Shown: positions 1-8,137 of the stretch, one piece after another
How the letters are laid out: every line of letters begins with the position of its first letter
How positions within the stretch are numbered: position 1 is the stretch's first letter
Source of the DNA: Acidobacteriota bacterium
Lineage (GTDB): Bacteria > Acidobacteriota > Terriglobia > Acidiferrales > UBA7541
DNA: 53,224 bases
Direction: 5' to 3'
Assembly: GCA_003223245.1 (NCBI GenBank)
Contig: QHYI01000156.1
Location: 1 to 53,224 of the forward strand
Position numbers and translations under genes: made by a program
Notes under the pieces: generated by a model
Told to the model about the DNA's origin: nothing
Databases searched by the model: none
What the model saw: the letters and a program-made list of their open reading frames with translations, nothing else

Positions 1-2
1 TT

Positions 3-575
3 CCTTATTTCAACCCTATCGGCAACGACTGGACAGCGGGGGCTGCGATCATCGTTCGCACGGCTGGCGATCCTTCGTCGTTCTTGTCCGCGATTCGCAG
101 TGTGGTGAAGCAAGCGGCCCCTAATCTGCCTACGGTCGCCATGGAGACCATGAACCAGCGTCTCTCTGATTCGCTCGTCACCGATCGCATGATCGCCGAT
201 CTCTCCGGTGCATTCGGCATGCTGGCCGTCGTCCTCGTTTGCATCGGACTCTACGGAGTCATGGCGTACGCGACGTCTGGCCGCACCAACGAAATCGGCA
301 TCCGCATCGCTCTGGGTGCGCAGCGCAGCGGCATCCTATGGCTCATTCTTCGCGAATCGTTGCTGCTCGTGCTGATTGGAGCCGCCATTGGAGTGCCGCT
401 GGTTTTCGCCGCCGGCAAGTGGATTTCCAGCCTGCTCTTCGGCTTGCAACCAGCCGACCCGGTCGCGCTGGCCTTCGCGATTGCACTGATGTTCGTCATC
501 GGCGTGCTGGCCAGCTACATCCCGGCCCGCCGCGCTACCCGCGTCGATCCGATGGTCGCCCTGCGGCAGGAGTAG
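3..575 (+). CDS. ADOP/MacB-like ABC transporter permease, C-terminal end (partial)
   Basis: The reading frame is open from the first bases of the window, so only about the last 190 residues are present and the start lies outside. The visible part ends in a classic FtsX-like permease domain. A short periplasmic segment is followed by a helix near LSGAFGMLAVVLVCIGLYGV, then the conserved RTNEIGIRIALGA cytoplasmic loop, and two more helices ending in an ASYIPARRATRVDPMVALRQE tail. That tail is the signature C-terminus of MacB-type and acidobacterial ADOP permeases. These are inner-membrane proteins linked to macrolide or peptide export and often to PadR regulators; the substrate cannot be told here. 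The same family recurs at 27857-30496 and as a scrap near 51795. Family is certain; function is inference. Confidence 0.9.
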   Translation, partial: PYFNPIGNDWTAGAAIIVRTAGDPSSFLSAIRSVVKQAAPNLPTVAMETMNQRLSDSLVTDRMIADLSGAFGMLAVVLVCIGLYGVMAYATSGRTNEIGIRIALGAQRSGILWLILRESLLLVLIGAAIGVPLVFAAGKWISSLLFGLQPADPVALAFAIALMFVIGVLASYIPARRATRVDPMVALRQE

Positions 576-619
576 CTTGCGAACTATGTAGCACCTGAGA
601 AATCAGTGCGTTTGGACGA

Positions 620-689
620 TTAGTCGGCTACTTGAGGTTGGGCTTCCGGCGGAGAACTCACCTTCTCAATCTACGGTTAAGCCCGTAAC
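620..689 (+). repeat. Dispersed stem-loop repeat, copy A
   Basis: This stretch begins AGTCGGCTAC, continues TTGAGGTTGGGC, and ends with TTCTCAATCTACGG and GCCCGTAAC. The same order of blocks, with substitutions and small gaps, is seen at 34177-34245, 37991-38060 and 41542-41605. Short complementary ends (TTGAG near 632 and CTCAA near 665) could form a stem. It lies in the gene-free gap after the ADOP permease. Alignment was by eye. Confidence 0.5.
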
Positions 690-869
690 TCGATTTCCAA
701 TTCCTGTGGTTCTCCACCACTGCTGGCAGCACGCCGGACCTCTACGCTACAACCACCTGCGCCAGGAAGTCATGCAACGCGCTCATTACCGCTTGCCCGT
801 ATAGGTTCAAGGGGGGCAACCAGGGGCAAAGAAGCTCCGCGCAAGTGGCGGAACGACGAAACTGTCGCC

Positions 870-1190
870 CACCCTCCTCTGTCACACCACCCGGCATGCG
901 GGCCCGCACCCGGCGGTTCCGTAAGATTGAGCCCTTGCGGGCCGGAGGTTCGATTCGTCTTTCGCCACAAGGGCTTCGCCACTCGGCAGGTTACCGTTTC
1001 GGCTTCACCGTCTTCTGAACCCGCAAAGCTCAGCCGAAACTGATTGGCTGGCGCAATGCCACCTGTGAGTCCGTATCTTCCTCCACGCTTCCTTCAGACC
1101 CCACCTCGCGGTGACGCCCTTGCGCTTCGCTATCCTTCACCTCCATCAGGTTGGAAGGGGACTCTCACCCGTTAGCTGACGAACATGCGT
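870..1190 (-). mobile_element. Degraded ORF-less group II intron-like RNA
   Basis: Read on the minus strand, the gap between the permease and the peptidase resembles bacterial group II intron RNA. From about 1165 to 1090 it holds a GGGTGAGAGTCC block, GCGAAGCGCAAGGGCG, and GAGGTGGGGTCTGAAGGAAGC, which match the usual look of intron domain I. Near 886-920 is a long hairpin (GAACCGCC, then GCGGGCCCGC, then CCGGGTGGTGT), like the domain IV-V region just after an intron reverse transcriptase gene. No reverse transcriptase reading frame lies between, so this would be an internally deleted remnant. It starts directly after the peptidase terminator on the same strand, a location class C introns favour. 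Recognition is from memory of intron sequences, not a model search. Confidence 0.5.
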
Positions 1191-1200
1191 GGCGTCCAAG

Positions 1201-1233
1201 AAAAAGCCCGGACCGCAGGGGCCCGGGCTCTTT
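1201..1233 (-). terminator. Rho-independent terminator of the S53 peptidase gene
   Basis: On the minus strand AGCCCGG (1229-1223) and CCGGGCT (1211-1205) form a 7-bp GC-rich stem around an 11-nt loop, followed at once by a run of T (A at 1204-1201 on the plus strand). It lies about 30 bp past the peptidase stop codon. Confidence 0.8.
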
Positions 1234-1261
1234 GTCGACCATCGACGGCTGAACCGTCGTA

Positions 1262-3529
1262 TCACCTAATGGTAAGCGTGACAGTCGTGGTGTGCGTCAC
1301 ACCTCCGCCAGTGCCGGTTATGGTGATGGTGCGAGTCCCTGTCGAGGCGTAGCGGCTCACCCGGACGTTCATGGTTGCCGTCCCGGATCCCGGTGCCGCA
1401 ATCGTCGAGCTCGGGCTGAAGGTGATGTACACCCTACGCCCCCCTCCCGAAGCGGAGAGACTAATGGCCGAATCGAAGCCGCCGGAAATTGCCGTAGTGA
1501 TAGTGGAACTTCCGGTGGTCCCCCTGCGAACGCTGACGGATGTGGGCGATGCGCTAATGCCGAAGTCGGGCTGCCCTCCGGTCGTGGTCACGGTCAATGA
1601 GAAGCTGGTCGTGTGCGTAGTGCTGCCGGAGTTACCAGTCACTTCAATCCGGTATGTCCCAGTGGCTGTGGATGCGGCAACCATCAGCGTCATCGTCGAG
1701 GTTCCCGCTCCCGCAATCGAGCTTGGATTGAAGCTTATGGTCACGCCCGAGGGTTGGCCCGTCGCGGACAGGGAAATGGTCGAGTTGAACGCGCCGGTTA
1801 CCGTGCTGGTAATCGTGGCCGTTCCTGAACTGCCTTGCGCGACTGTAGCCGAAGCGGGTGACGCAGAAAGGCTGAAGTCAGAAGCCGACGAGCCCCCGGC
1901 AAGAGCGCTGATCAAACCACTTCTATTCGGACTGCCCCAGCCAGTCGCCAAATCGTACCCGCTGGTTGCCGAATAGCCATTGCCCCCGCTGGCGATGTCG
2001 TGAAAGTCGTTGCTATAGCTCGACCCTGCGCCAATAGAATAAAGACTCGGGTTGATAAAGCCCACGGTCTTACCGCCAGTGGCAACGGACTGTTGATTGA
2101 CCAGCGCCAGATAACCGGCCCACATGGGCGCCGCGAAACTTGTGCCACCATAACGGTTGGCCGTGCATCCGGACTGGTTGGCGCAGACATAAAACGTAAA
2201 ATTCGCGTTCGCGGACACGTCCGGACCATTTCTATAGGTCTTTGAACAGCTCGAGCAGGCGCTCGCCGCGGCCGTTTGCCAGGAAGGAATCGCATAGCGA
2301 TCCGGCGAAACTCCGCCTCCTCCATCGACCCAGGTGCTTTCCGAGCTCCAGGGCCCGCCAGCGCTGCCTGTGGTCAAGTCCGTCCCGCCAACCGAAGTGA
2401 CATAGGGGTCATCGGCCGGGAAGATCGTGGAGCTGGAATTCCACGCGCCGCTGTCACCGGAGGCTTGAAACAGATTTTGTCCTTGCGCCGCGAACGCCTT
2501 GAAGTAGGGGTCGTCGGTGCTGGGGTCCGGCGGGCTCCACGTCCAAGAAGAGCTCAACTGCGCGTTCAGCGGGCTAGCTGTAGCCATGGCGTTAAAGATG
2601 GCGGCATCACTCGACCCTACATACACCACCAGGTTCGCCAGACCTGGGGCCATGCCGAGCGCCTGCGTCATGTCCAAAGTCTGCTCCGTATCGTCGCAGA
2701 GGGGATAGAAGCAGCTCGTGCTCGTTCCGTCGGTGGACACCAGCGTAATGGGAACGTTGTTCGTTTGTCCGGCGTTGCTGAAGTATATGTCCAAGTCGTA
2801 CAAATTGGTTCCGTAATATTCCACCAGCCCGAGCGACTGGCCGGCACCTGTGAGCGCGGTTCCGCCGTAGTATGCCGCGCTCATGTCACTGCCCAAAAAC
2901 GAGTTTGAAGGGCCCGAGCCGATCGTGGCATTCGGCTTCGCGGTCAGGTCTCTTTGATGCAGGCCCGCCGGATGCGGGAGCGAATAGTTTTCCAGCCCGG
3001 CGATGCGCCATAGCCGGAACGATAGGCCAACCGCGGGCTCTCGGTCGGGCGCGAAAAAGGTGCGGTTTTCCGTGGGATGCATGTACAGCCGCATGTTCAA
3101 CTGGAAAGCATTCTCTATATTCGCCACCGTTCCTGTCACGTCCAGGTTCAGGCGATTGCGCGAAATACCGACTACCGTAAGGCCATTGGCTTCCGCGAAA
3201 CGAATCGCGGCATTGTAGTCTTCTTGAGTGGGGCCGAAGCGTGCGGTGAACTCATCCACGGTAAGGTAGTGGCGGTAAGACGGGCTGGAGGGATTGTAGA
3301 GTTCCTTGAGAAAGTCGTCCAGCGCTGCCTCATTACGCAGCGGCAGGACGAGCACAAGGCGCATGGTTTGTGTTGGGGACAGACGCCCGACAGACCGAGC
3401 CTGCCCATTCTGGGTAACGTCGCGGACATGGCGCGTTAGGGGCGACAAAGACTGCCCCTGGGAAACCACACTCCCGACCAACAGAAGTGTAGCGATTCGC
3501 AACAAAGACATAGTTAGCCTTCGGATCAT
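1262..3529 (-). CDS. Secreted S53 (sedolisin/kumamolisin-like) peptidase with Ig-like C-terminal repeats
   Basis: A secreted, probably acid-active serine-carboxyl endopeptidase. The chosen ATG (3529) follows an AAGGAG site at good spacing and opens a signal peptide (MIRRLTMSLLRIATLLL); an upstream in-frame start would add an unlikely tail. A pro-kumamolisin activation domain comes next (PLRNEAALDDFLKELYNPSS, YRHYLTVDEFTARFGP). The catalytic domain shows the EQTLD Glu/Asp pair, SGDSG, and GGTSFAAPMW with the nucleophile Ser. HDIASGGNGY and DLATGWGSP look like the calcium site. After that are two repeats of about 90 residues rich in Ser/Thr/Gly, each starting DF(S/G)(L/I)SASP, which resemble bacterial Ig-like or BACON-type domains. 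Domain order is pro, catalytic, repeat, repeat. The gene stands alone and has its own terminator. Confidence 0.92.
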   Translation of the reverse strand: MIRRLTMSLLRIATLLLVGSVVSQGQSLSPLTRHVRDVTQNGQARSVGRLSPTQTMRLVLVLPLRNEAALDDFLKELYNPSSPSYRHYLTVDEFTARFGPTQEDYNAAIRFAEANGLTVVGISRNRLNLDVTGTVANIENAFQLNMRLYMHPTENRTFFAPDREPAVGLSFRLWRIAGLENYSLPHPAGLHQRDLTAKPNATIGSGPSNSFLGSDMSAAYYGGTALTGAGQSLGLVEYYGTNLYDLDIYFSNAGQTNNVPITLVSTDGTSTSCFYPLCDDTEQTLDMTQALGMAPGLANLVVYVGSSDAAIFNAMATASPLNAQLSSSWTWSPPDPSTDDPYFKAFAAQGQNLFQASGDSGAWNSSSTIFPADDPYVTSVGGTDLTTGSAGGPWSSESTWVDGGGGVSPDRYAIPSWQTAAASACSSCSKTYRNGPDVSANANFTFYVCANQSGCTANRYGGTSFAAPMWAGYLALVNQQSVATGGKTVGFINPSLYSIGAGSSYSNDFHDIASGGNGYSATSGYDLATGWGSPNRSGLISALAGGSSASDFSLSASPASATVAQGSSGTATITSTVTGAFNSTISLSATGQPSGVTISFNPSSIAGAGTSTMTLMVAASTATGTYRIEVTGNSGSTTHTTSFSLTVTTTGGQPDFGISASPTSVSVRRGTTGSSTITTAISGGFDSAISLSASGGGRRVYITFSPSSTIAAPGSGTATMNVRVSRYASTGTRTITITGTGGGVTHTTTVTLTIR

Positions 3530-3628
3530 GAGAGCTCCTTTTTTTGTTCTCAGTGAAACTAGGACCGTGCTGTTGCGAGGGTAAAGTGCGGAACGGCCGG
3601 GCAATCCGTCCCACGTATGGGAGAAGGT

Positions 3629-4090
3629 TTAACACAGTTTGAGGGCCGGAACTTGGTACCCCTCACAGGGTGCAAAACTAACGAGGTGTATACCAGAAAG
3701 ATGATGCGTTAGCAAGAACGCGTATCGACGCGTGTCGACGCGTGTCGACGCGTATCGCGCCGTTCGGTCCCACGTCCACCAAATTCCCCATGCGCGTTTG
3801 CCCCACAAGGGGTCGGTTATCAGTCCAATCGTACAGCACACTACCCCGACTTCGGCGCCCGCAACGCCGAGCCAGTCGGATCGTTGTGAACGGATAGTCA
3901 GATAGGCGATATTGCCGAAGACCGATAAGAAAAATGCCACGAACATGGCGACCCAACTCGGCACATGGAAATAGAATATGCGCTGAGCGTCATGCATAGT
4001 TCGTTCATCCGGAGCAATGAACAGGGCGGCGTAGGTTGCGAGGCACATCAGGCCCGAAACAACCAGCGAGCTTGCAATTTTTCGACTCAT
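3629..4090 (-). pseudogene. ccmC: Truncated ccmC-like heme exporter/cytochrome c biogenesis gene
   Basis: The first about 107 residues match the CcmC/CcsA family. They include an N-terminal membrane helix, RIFYFHVPSWVAMFV with a histidine, a second helix, and the tryptophan-rich WGIWWTWD motif that binds heme in this family. Directly after WTWD the homology stops, inside a run of 10-bp repeats (3721-3760), and the frame runs on into unrelated residues. Normal CcmC proteins have six helices and about 220 or more residues, so roughly half the protein is missing, including the later membrane segments. No other cytochrome c maturation gene is nearby. It is best read as a broken copy, with breakage at or near the repeat array. 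Confidence 0.8.
3721..3760. repeat. Four tandem 10-bp palindromic units
   Basis: The sequence is four consecutive near-identical 10-mers of the form CGT(A/G)TCGACG, the last ending CGCGC. Consecutive units create CGACGCGTCG-like palindromes. The array sits exactly where homology of the ccmC fragment ends. Confidence 0.85.
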
Positions 4091-4330
4091 CCGATCCGAG
4101 GTCAGAGTGAGCGATTCAACGAGTTGGTGGTTGAGGTGGGCTGATCCTGACAGGCGGTCGGGCTCCTTCGAACTGCGTTGGGACTCGAAGCGGGCATTGT
4201 TGTTGGAATCAAAATAGGGAAAGGACAGCAGGTTTGGTTCGCGCTCAGCAGAAATCCGAGACGGCGGGCAACCATTCGTGGGATTCTTGACTTCATAGCC
4301 GGATATATACCGCGAGGAGGTTGTGCTGCC

Positions 4331-4732
4331 ATGACAATCCCGTCGAAGGCCGCGATTTCTGCTTCGATTTTCGTTCTAAGTGGACTTCTGCCCCTTATAG
4401 TCAGCGGGAATGACGCTGCCAAACCCCGAGTGAATGCTCAGGCAGAGCAGCCATCACCGCCATCTTGCCGATATTGTCCCAACCCCGAATACCCTCCTGA
4501 AGCGCGGAAGGCAAAGATTCCAGACGCCACAGTCTTACTTGAAATAGTTGTCTCGAAGAGCGGCGATGTGGATGTCCGTAATATCCGGGTTTTGAAGGAA
4601 AACCCTCCGGGTAAGGGCTTCGGAGACAAAGCGGCCGCCGCAGTCAAGAACTGGAAGTTCAACCCACCGACACTAAATGGAAAACCAGTCAAGGCAAAAA
4701 CTAAAGTCGAAGTTCGATTCCGGCTTTTTTGA
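4331..4732 (+). CDS. Exported protein with TonB C-terminal-type domain
   Basis: The start was chosen because ATG 4331 follows a GAGGAGG site and opens a hydrophobic N-terminus (SASIFVLSGLLPLIVSG). The upstream part of the open frame shows no coding character. After a short Pro/Cys-containing linker (PPSCRYCPNPEYPPEARKAK) comes a compact domain of about 90 residues. YPPEAR, VLLEIVVSKSGDVDVRNIRVL, AAAAVKNWKFNPPTLNGKPVKAK and a final VEVRF strand are the landmarks of the TonB C-terminal fold. There is no long proline-rich spacer, so this is not a classic TonB energy transducer. Acidobacteria have many such short TonB-C proteins of unknown role. No partner genes are adjacent. Confidence 0.85.
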   Translation: MTIPSKAAISASIFVLSGLLPLIVSGNDAAKPRVNAQAEQPSPPSCRYCPNPEYPPEARKAKIPDATVLLEIVVSKSGDVDVRNIRVLKENPPGKGFGDKAAAAVKNWKFNPPTLNGKPVKAKTKVEVRFRLF

Positions 4733-4984
4733 GTTCGGCGCGAACAGCTTAGCGACGCCTTTCAAGAGAGCGCCGGCAAGCTCACGTTGCAAGCACTCGT
4801 TTACGAGAGGAGCAGGAGCCGTCAGTCGGTCGGCGGGAAACCGAGTTGGACCGTCTCGACGCACTACAGGTCAAGGTTCTTGTTGTTGCCGATAATCGCT
4901 TCCGCCTATGCGCAAACGGCCACGTTCTCGGCTGTTACGGACTCCGGCAAGACCGAGCCCCGGACGCAATGAAAGCGCACGGGG

Positions 4985-5502
4985 TTAGTGCGGATTGTCG
5001 AGTTCCTTTTCCATTCGGTCCAAGCGGTCTTCGAGTGCACCGAGTTTCGCCTGTTCTGTACGCAGTTGTTCCTCAGCTTCCTGTTCGGCGGCTTGCCTTT
5101 GTTGCACTTCGGTGGGCAGCCATTCGAGGTCTGACTTGTTTGCGGCGATCCGCGATTGCAGTTGTTTCCGGGCTTCTGGAGACATTTCGGGGTTGTCTAG
5201 CGATTCTGACTGCTTCATGAAGGCCTCCACATCCCGTAGATGTCTCTGTATTTCGGCGAGCCGCGAACGCAAATCGTTAACGTGTTCCGAAACACGCGCA
5301 ACGGCTGCCTCCTGAAACTGCAAGCGATAGAGCAGAATTTTGCTTTGAGAGCATTTCCGTTGCTAGTCTCCAAATCCTTTCTCAGTTGCCGAACCTCCGC
5401 CACGAGAGCTTGCATGCCCTGCGATTCTGTTGCAGTGGATTGCCCCAAGCCGGACGCGCTTAGAAACAAAAAACAAAAAACGAAGAACCAAGAACGATGC
5501 AT
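4985..5502 (-). pseudogene. Exported coiled-coil protein, frameshifted
   Basis: The gene begins at ATG 5502 after GAGAGGTG, with a clear signal peptide (MHRSWFFVFCFLFLSASGLG) and the start of a heptad region (VAEVRQLRKDLETSNGNALK). At about 5340 the frame must change for the protein to continue. The next frame reads KILLYRLQFQEAAVARVSEHV and then a long charged coiled coil to the stop at 4985. Inserting one A into the AAAA run at the junction restores a single protein of about 170 residues. Acidobacteria commonly encode exported coiled-coil proteins of this kind; their role is unknown to me. Either a recent frameshift mutation or a base error in the assembly would explain it. Confidence 0.7.
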
Positions 5503-5713
5503 ATTTCACCTCTCCGAGACTTTTGCTGGAACCGCAATTATAGGTCCGTGCCTTGGGAAACCCCTTGAAAGCTGCGCCGAATGCCGCCATTTCCCTTGTG
5601 GTCTTCGTGAGGCAGGGTGAATTCAATTTCCATGATTCAGTCAATCTATCGTCGTGGCAGCAGCCCCGCAACTCTGTGGCACGCTCACGGGTTCACCGAA
5701 AGAGCGATAGAAT

Positions 5714-5851
5714 TCAGAGCCAATGCGTGTTCCAAGGGCGACCAGTAACAACGACGTTGGAGCGGCCTTTTGGTCCCGGCACGATCTCGAACTCGACGTA
5801 ACCGCCCTGCTTCAGTGTTCGGTAGCCTTCGCCCGCAATGTCCGTGAAGTG
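5714..5851 (-). pseudogene. Relic of a cold-shock domain protein (C-terminal half)
   Basis: On the minus strand a 46-codon stretch reads HFTDIAGEGYRTLKQGGYVE and then FEIVPGPKGRSNVVV, which is the second half of a CspA-type nucleic-acid-binding domain. The N-terminal half with the FGFI RNA-binding motif is missing, and a TAA in frame lies one codon before the homologous part (TAA-GAG-CAC). No start codon or ribosome site is available. This is a degraded fragment, not a functional gene. Confidence 0.6.
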
Positions 5852-6852
5852 CTCTTAAATGCTGGAGTGAGGTAAGGCTTTGCGGTCACGACAGTTGGCA
5901 TATCGGGTAGAACTACCGAACCAGCAAGAAATGGGACGCTGATCTAAGAGTGCCTCCCAAAGCGATGCGCGAAAGTAGGACCGTTGGCCGGACCGTATCG
6001 CGGCGTGAATGTGGAAGAGACTGCAAGCCGCACATTACAACAACGCGGGGGCCCATCCATTATGGGCATCCGGCGTTCGGTGATCGTTGTAACGACAATC
6101 GATCAGATCGCGAAATGCTGGTCATAATCTCTGCCTGTAGGCGATCGTCCTACGCAAGGACCATTGACGTCAAACGATCCGCGGGTACATCTTGGCACAA
6201 CTCCTCGGTCTGCCTTCCAGCCCCAGCCAGAAACGGGGGAATCCAGTGCTTCGAATCGTCCTCCATCGCGCTTGGCTCAATCTGAAATTTCCCGCCGTGG
6301 CGCAGCGGATAGTGCCACCGATCCAGTCCGGGTACGATCCTGATGCGCGGACACACGATGTGGGAGAAGAATTGGCGCGGCTAGAAAAAGAGTACAACCG
6401 ACACGACTCGCTGTGGACGCAGATTAAGCGTAAACAAGATGCTGCTGAGATCGACCTCTGGCCACCCCGCGATTCAAATTAGCGCCGCTAACATCATTGG
6501 TCGACCAGCTTCAGCGGAAAAAAATAAGGGTGCATCCGGCCCGTTAAAGCCGTCGCGGAAACCCTGCAGATTCATCATATTTAGTCGCGAAGCAAGCTTG
6601 GGCATTCGGACCAGCTCCCGGTCGCAGATAGCTCACCGAGTCGTGGGTCATATGGGTCATCAGGCGTTTCGGAAGTTTGACACGTGCCGGTTTGCCGCGC
6701 TCCTGTAAAACCGCCATGTTCTGCGGCTCCATACCCTTCGGTAGTACACTCCTATTTTCGCGTTCAGAAAAACAATTTGCTTTGTGCCAAACGTTTTCGA
6801 AGAAGGCATCTTTTCGTTGCCTGCGGAACCCGAGTTCTTTATGGGTGTGCGC
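5852..6852. other. About 1 kb without a recognisable gene
   Basis: Only short open frames without ribosome sites or family resemblance occur. One of them (6192-6482, plus strand) ends in a charged helix-like stretch, but I cannot support it as a gene. The region lies between the cold-shock relic and a conserved unknown gene and looks like decayed coding DNA. Confidence 0.5.
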
Positions 6853-7209
6853 TTACTGCGGATCATGCCAACGAGGCACCAAGTCTTGCTGGCTGAGAGT
6901 GCGGATGAGGTGGGAGCCTACGTCCTCATCGAAGAGCGTCTGGAGCAGCAGATAGGTCCGGTTGACGACATCGATCATCAGTGTCTTCATCTCCCCATCG
7001 CTGAGGCGCGAAAGCTTGGACCAAGGAATTTCACCCGCCGGGGTTTTCACAAAGACATCCGAGTAGTCGCCGGCTTCGGAATAGGGAGTGATTCCGGCGT
7101 GGTAGTCTTCCAGGACCGTGTTTCGGAAGCATTGCTGTGCCATATATTTGGCCAGGCGCTTCAGAACCTGTGGATTCTGGGTCAGAAGTCTTGCGCTGTT
7201 TCGATTCAT
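6853..7209 (-). CDS. Conserved hypothetical protein, 118 residues
   Basis: The start ATG 7209 follows GGAGG at 7-9 bases. The protein has balanced composition, with no signal peptide or membrane segment, so it is probably cytoplasmic. Recognisable stretches are VLKRLAKYMAQQCFRNTVLE, an acidic middle (SEAGDYSDVFVKTP) and IPWSKLSRLSDGEMKTLMID, followed by a helix-rich end. It has the feel of a small conserved protein from accessory or mobile-element regions, but I do not recognise a named domain and give no function. It is transcribed away from the adjacent IS607-type relic. Confidence 0.65.
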   Translation of the reverse strand: MNRNSARLLTQNPQVLKRLAKYMAQQCFRNTVLEDYHAGITPYSEAGDYSDVFVKTPAGEIPWSKLSRLSDGEMKTLMIDVVNRTYLLLQTLFDEDVGSHLIRTLSQQDLVPRWHDPQ

Positions 7210-7330
7210 TACCGCAAACCTCCGTCACGTTCTACGCCAGATGCCCGGGCGGTGCAAGGGGGTTGGCAACAGCTTTTGTTTTTAACGGCAGGTGATGTTT
7301 GTTAATACCTGTATACGGTATGTCTATCGC

Positions 7331-7483
7331 GTGAAGCTAGCAGAATGGGCGAGGATGGAGAGGGAGGATGATCTCGTTCCGGACATGATCGAGGTGCTGA
7401 CGAGCTTCTGTGCGCGGCGGTACGGGCGACGCTCTGCCAAGAACAAGGCGAAGAAGGCGATGGAGGCCATCGAGCATGAATGA
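7331..7483 (+). pseudogene. tnpA: IS607-type serine recombinase TnpA, internally deleted
   Basis: The 50-codon frame from GTG 7331 starts VKLAEWAR, like the MerR-type helix-turn-helix start of IS607 TnpA (typically MKLSEWA). It then jumps to EDDLVPDMIEVLTSFCARRY and GRRSAKNKAKKAMEAIE, which match the C-terminal end of the same recombinases. The whole catalytic serine domain is missing, so an in-frame internal deletion is inferred. Its TGA overlaps the ATG of the tnpB remnant (ATGA), the normal order in IS607 elements. It cannot be an active recombinase. Confidence 0.65.
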
Positions 7484-7880
7484 GATCCGCACGTATCAGA
7501 CGCGGCTGGATCTGAGCATCGAGCAGGCGGCTCTGCTCGATGCGTACGCCGCGCTGTACGGCAACGCGGAGCGATCGCTCTTCGCCCGGCTCTCGGCTGG
7601 CGAATCGCTCAGCGTGCTCAAGCGGGGGTTCATCGGCGGATGGGGCATCACGGCGCGGCAGTTCAACGCACTCGCGACCGGAGTGCGCGGGAAGATCGCA
7701 TCGGTCAAAGAAGTCCGCGGCCGGCTGATCGCTCGCGAAGATTACGGACAAGTGGAAGCGCCACCAGAAGAGACGTCGGCTCGCAACGCTTGAGGCCCGG
7801 CTGGCGAATCTGGAAACCAAGCGGGATGCCGGGAAGATGGGCATCTGCTTCGGCTCCCGGAAGCTGTTCCGCGAGCCCTG
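7478..7880 (+). pseudogene. tnpB: TnpB (IS605/IS607 accessory RNA-guided nuclease family), frameshifted and truncated
   Basis: From ATG 7478 the frame gives a typical TnpB N-terminus: YQTRLDLSIEQAALLDAYAA, RSLFARL, LKRGFIGGWGITARQFNAL and GKIASVKE. At about 7745 the frame is lost. The homology continues in another frame as DKWKRHQKRRRLATLEARLA and GKMGICFGSRKLFR, then stops near 7880. The RuvC-like catalytic residues and zinc ribbon of a full TnpB (about 400 residues) are absent. With the upstream tnpA piece this is a dead IS607-like element. No ends or guide-RNA region can be delimited by eye. Confidence 0.75.
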
Positions 7881-8137
7881 CCAGAGATCACCCTCGAACT
7901 CGAAGACATCCGTGGAGCGCTGCGACACGCAGCCGAAGCAATCCACGAACGAGAGCTCCCGGTGCGAACGAAGCTTCTGCTTAGTTGGGCGGGGACGTGG
8001 GCGTGAAGGTTTCTCTCATTCGACCTATCCCGCGACTTCGCCCGTTGAGTGAAAGGTCTCTAAAAACGTGTGCAGCAGCTGGGTAGCGCCGCATTCCGAG
8101 GACGACATTCATTCAATGAGCGAGATTGCCAACTCGC

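Noticed and set aside
945-975. tRNA-like GGTTCGATTC segment
   Set aside because: It resembles a T-arm, but no matching acceptor, anticodon or D-arm could be folded, and the stretch fits the intron-like RNA better.
1371-2908. Plus-strand frames opposite the S53 peptidase
   Set aside because: They are antisense to an intact conserved gene; the Val/Pro/Ala-rich composition mirrors the Ig-like repeats.
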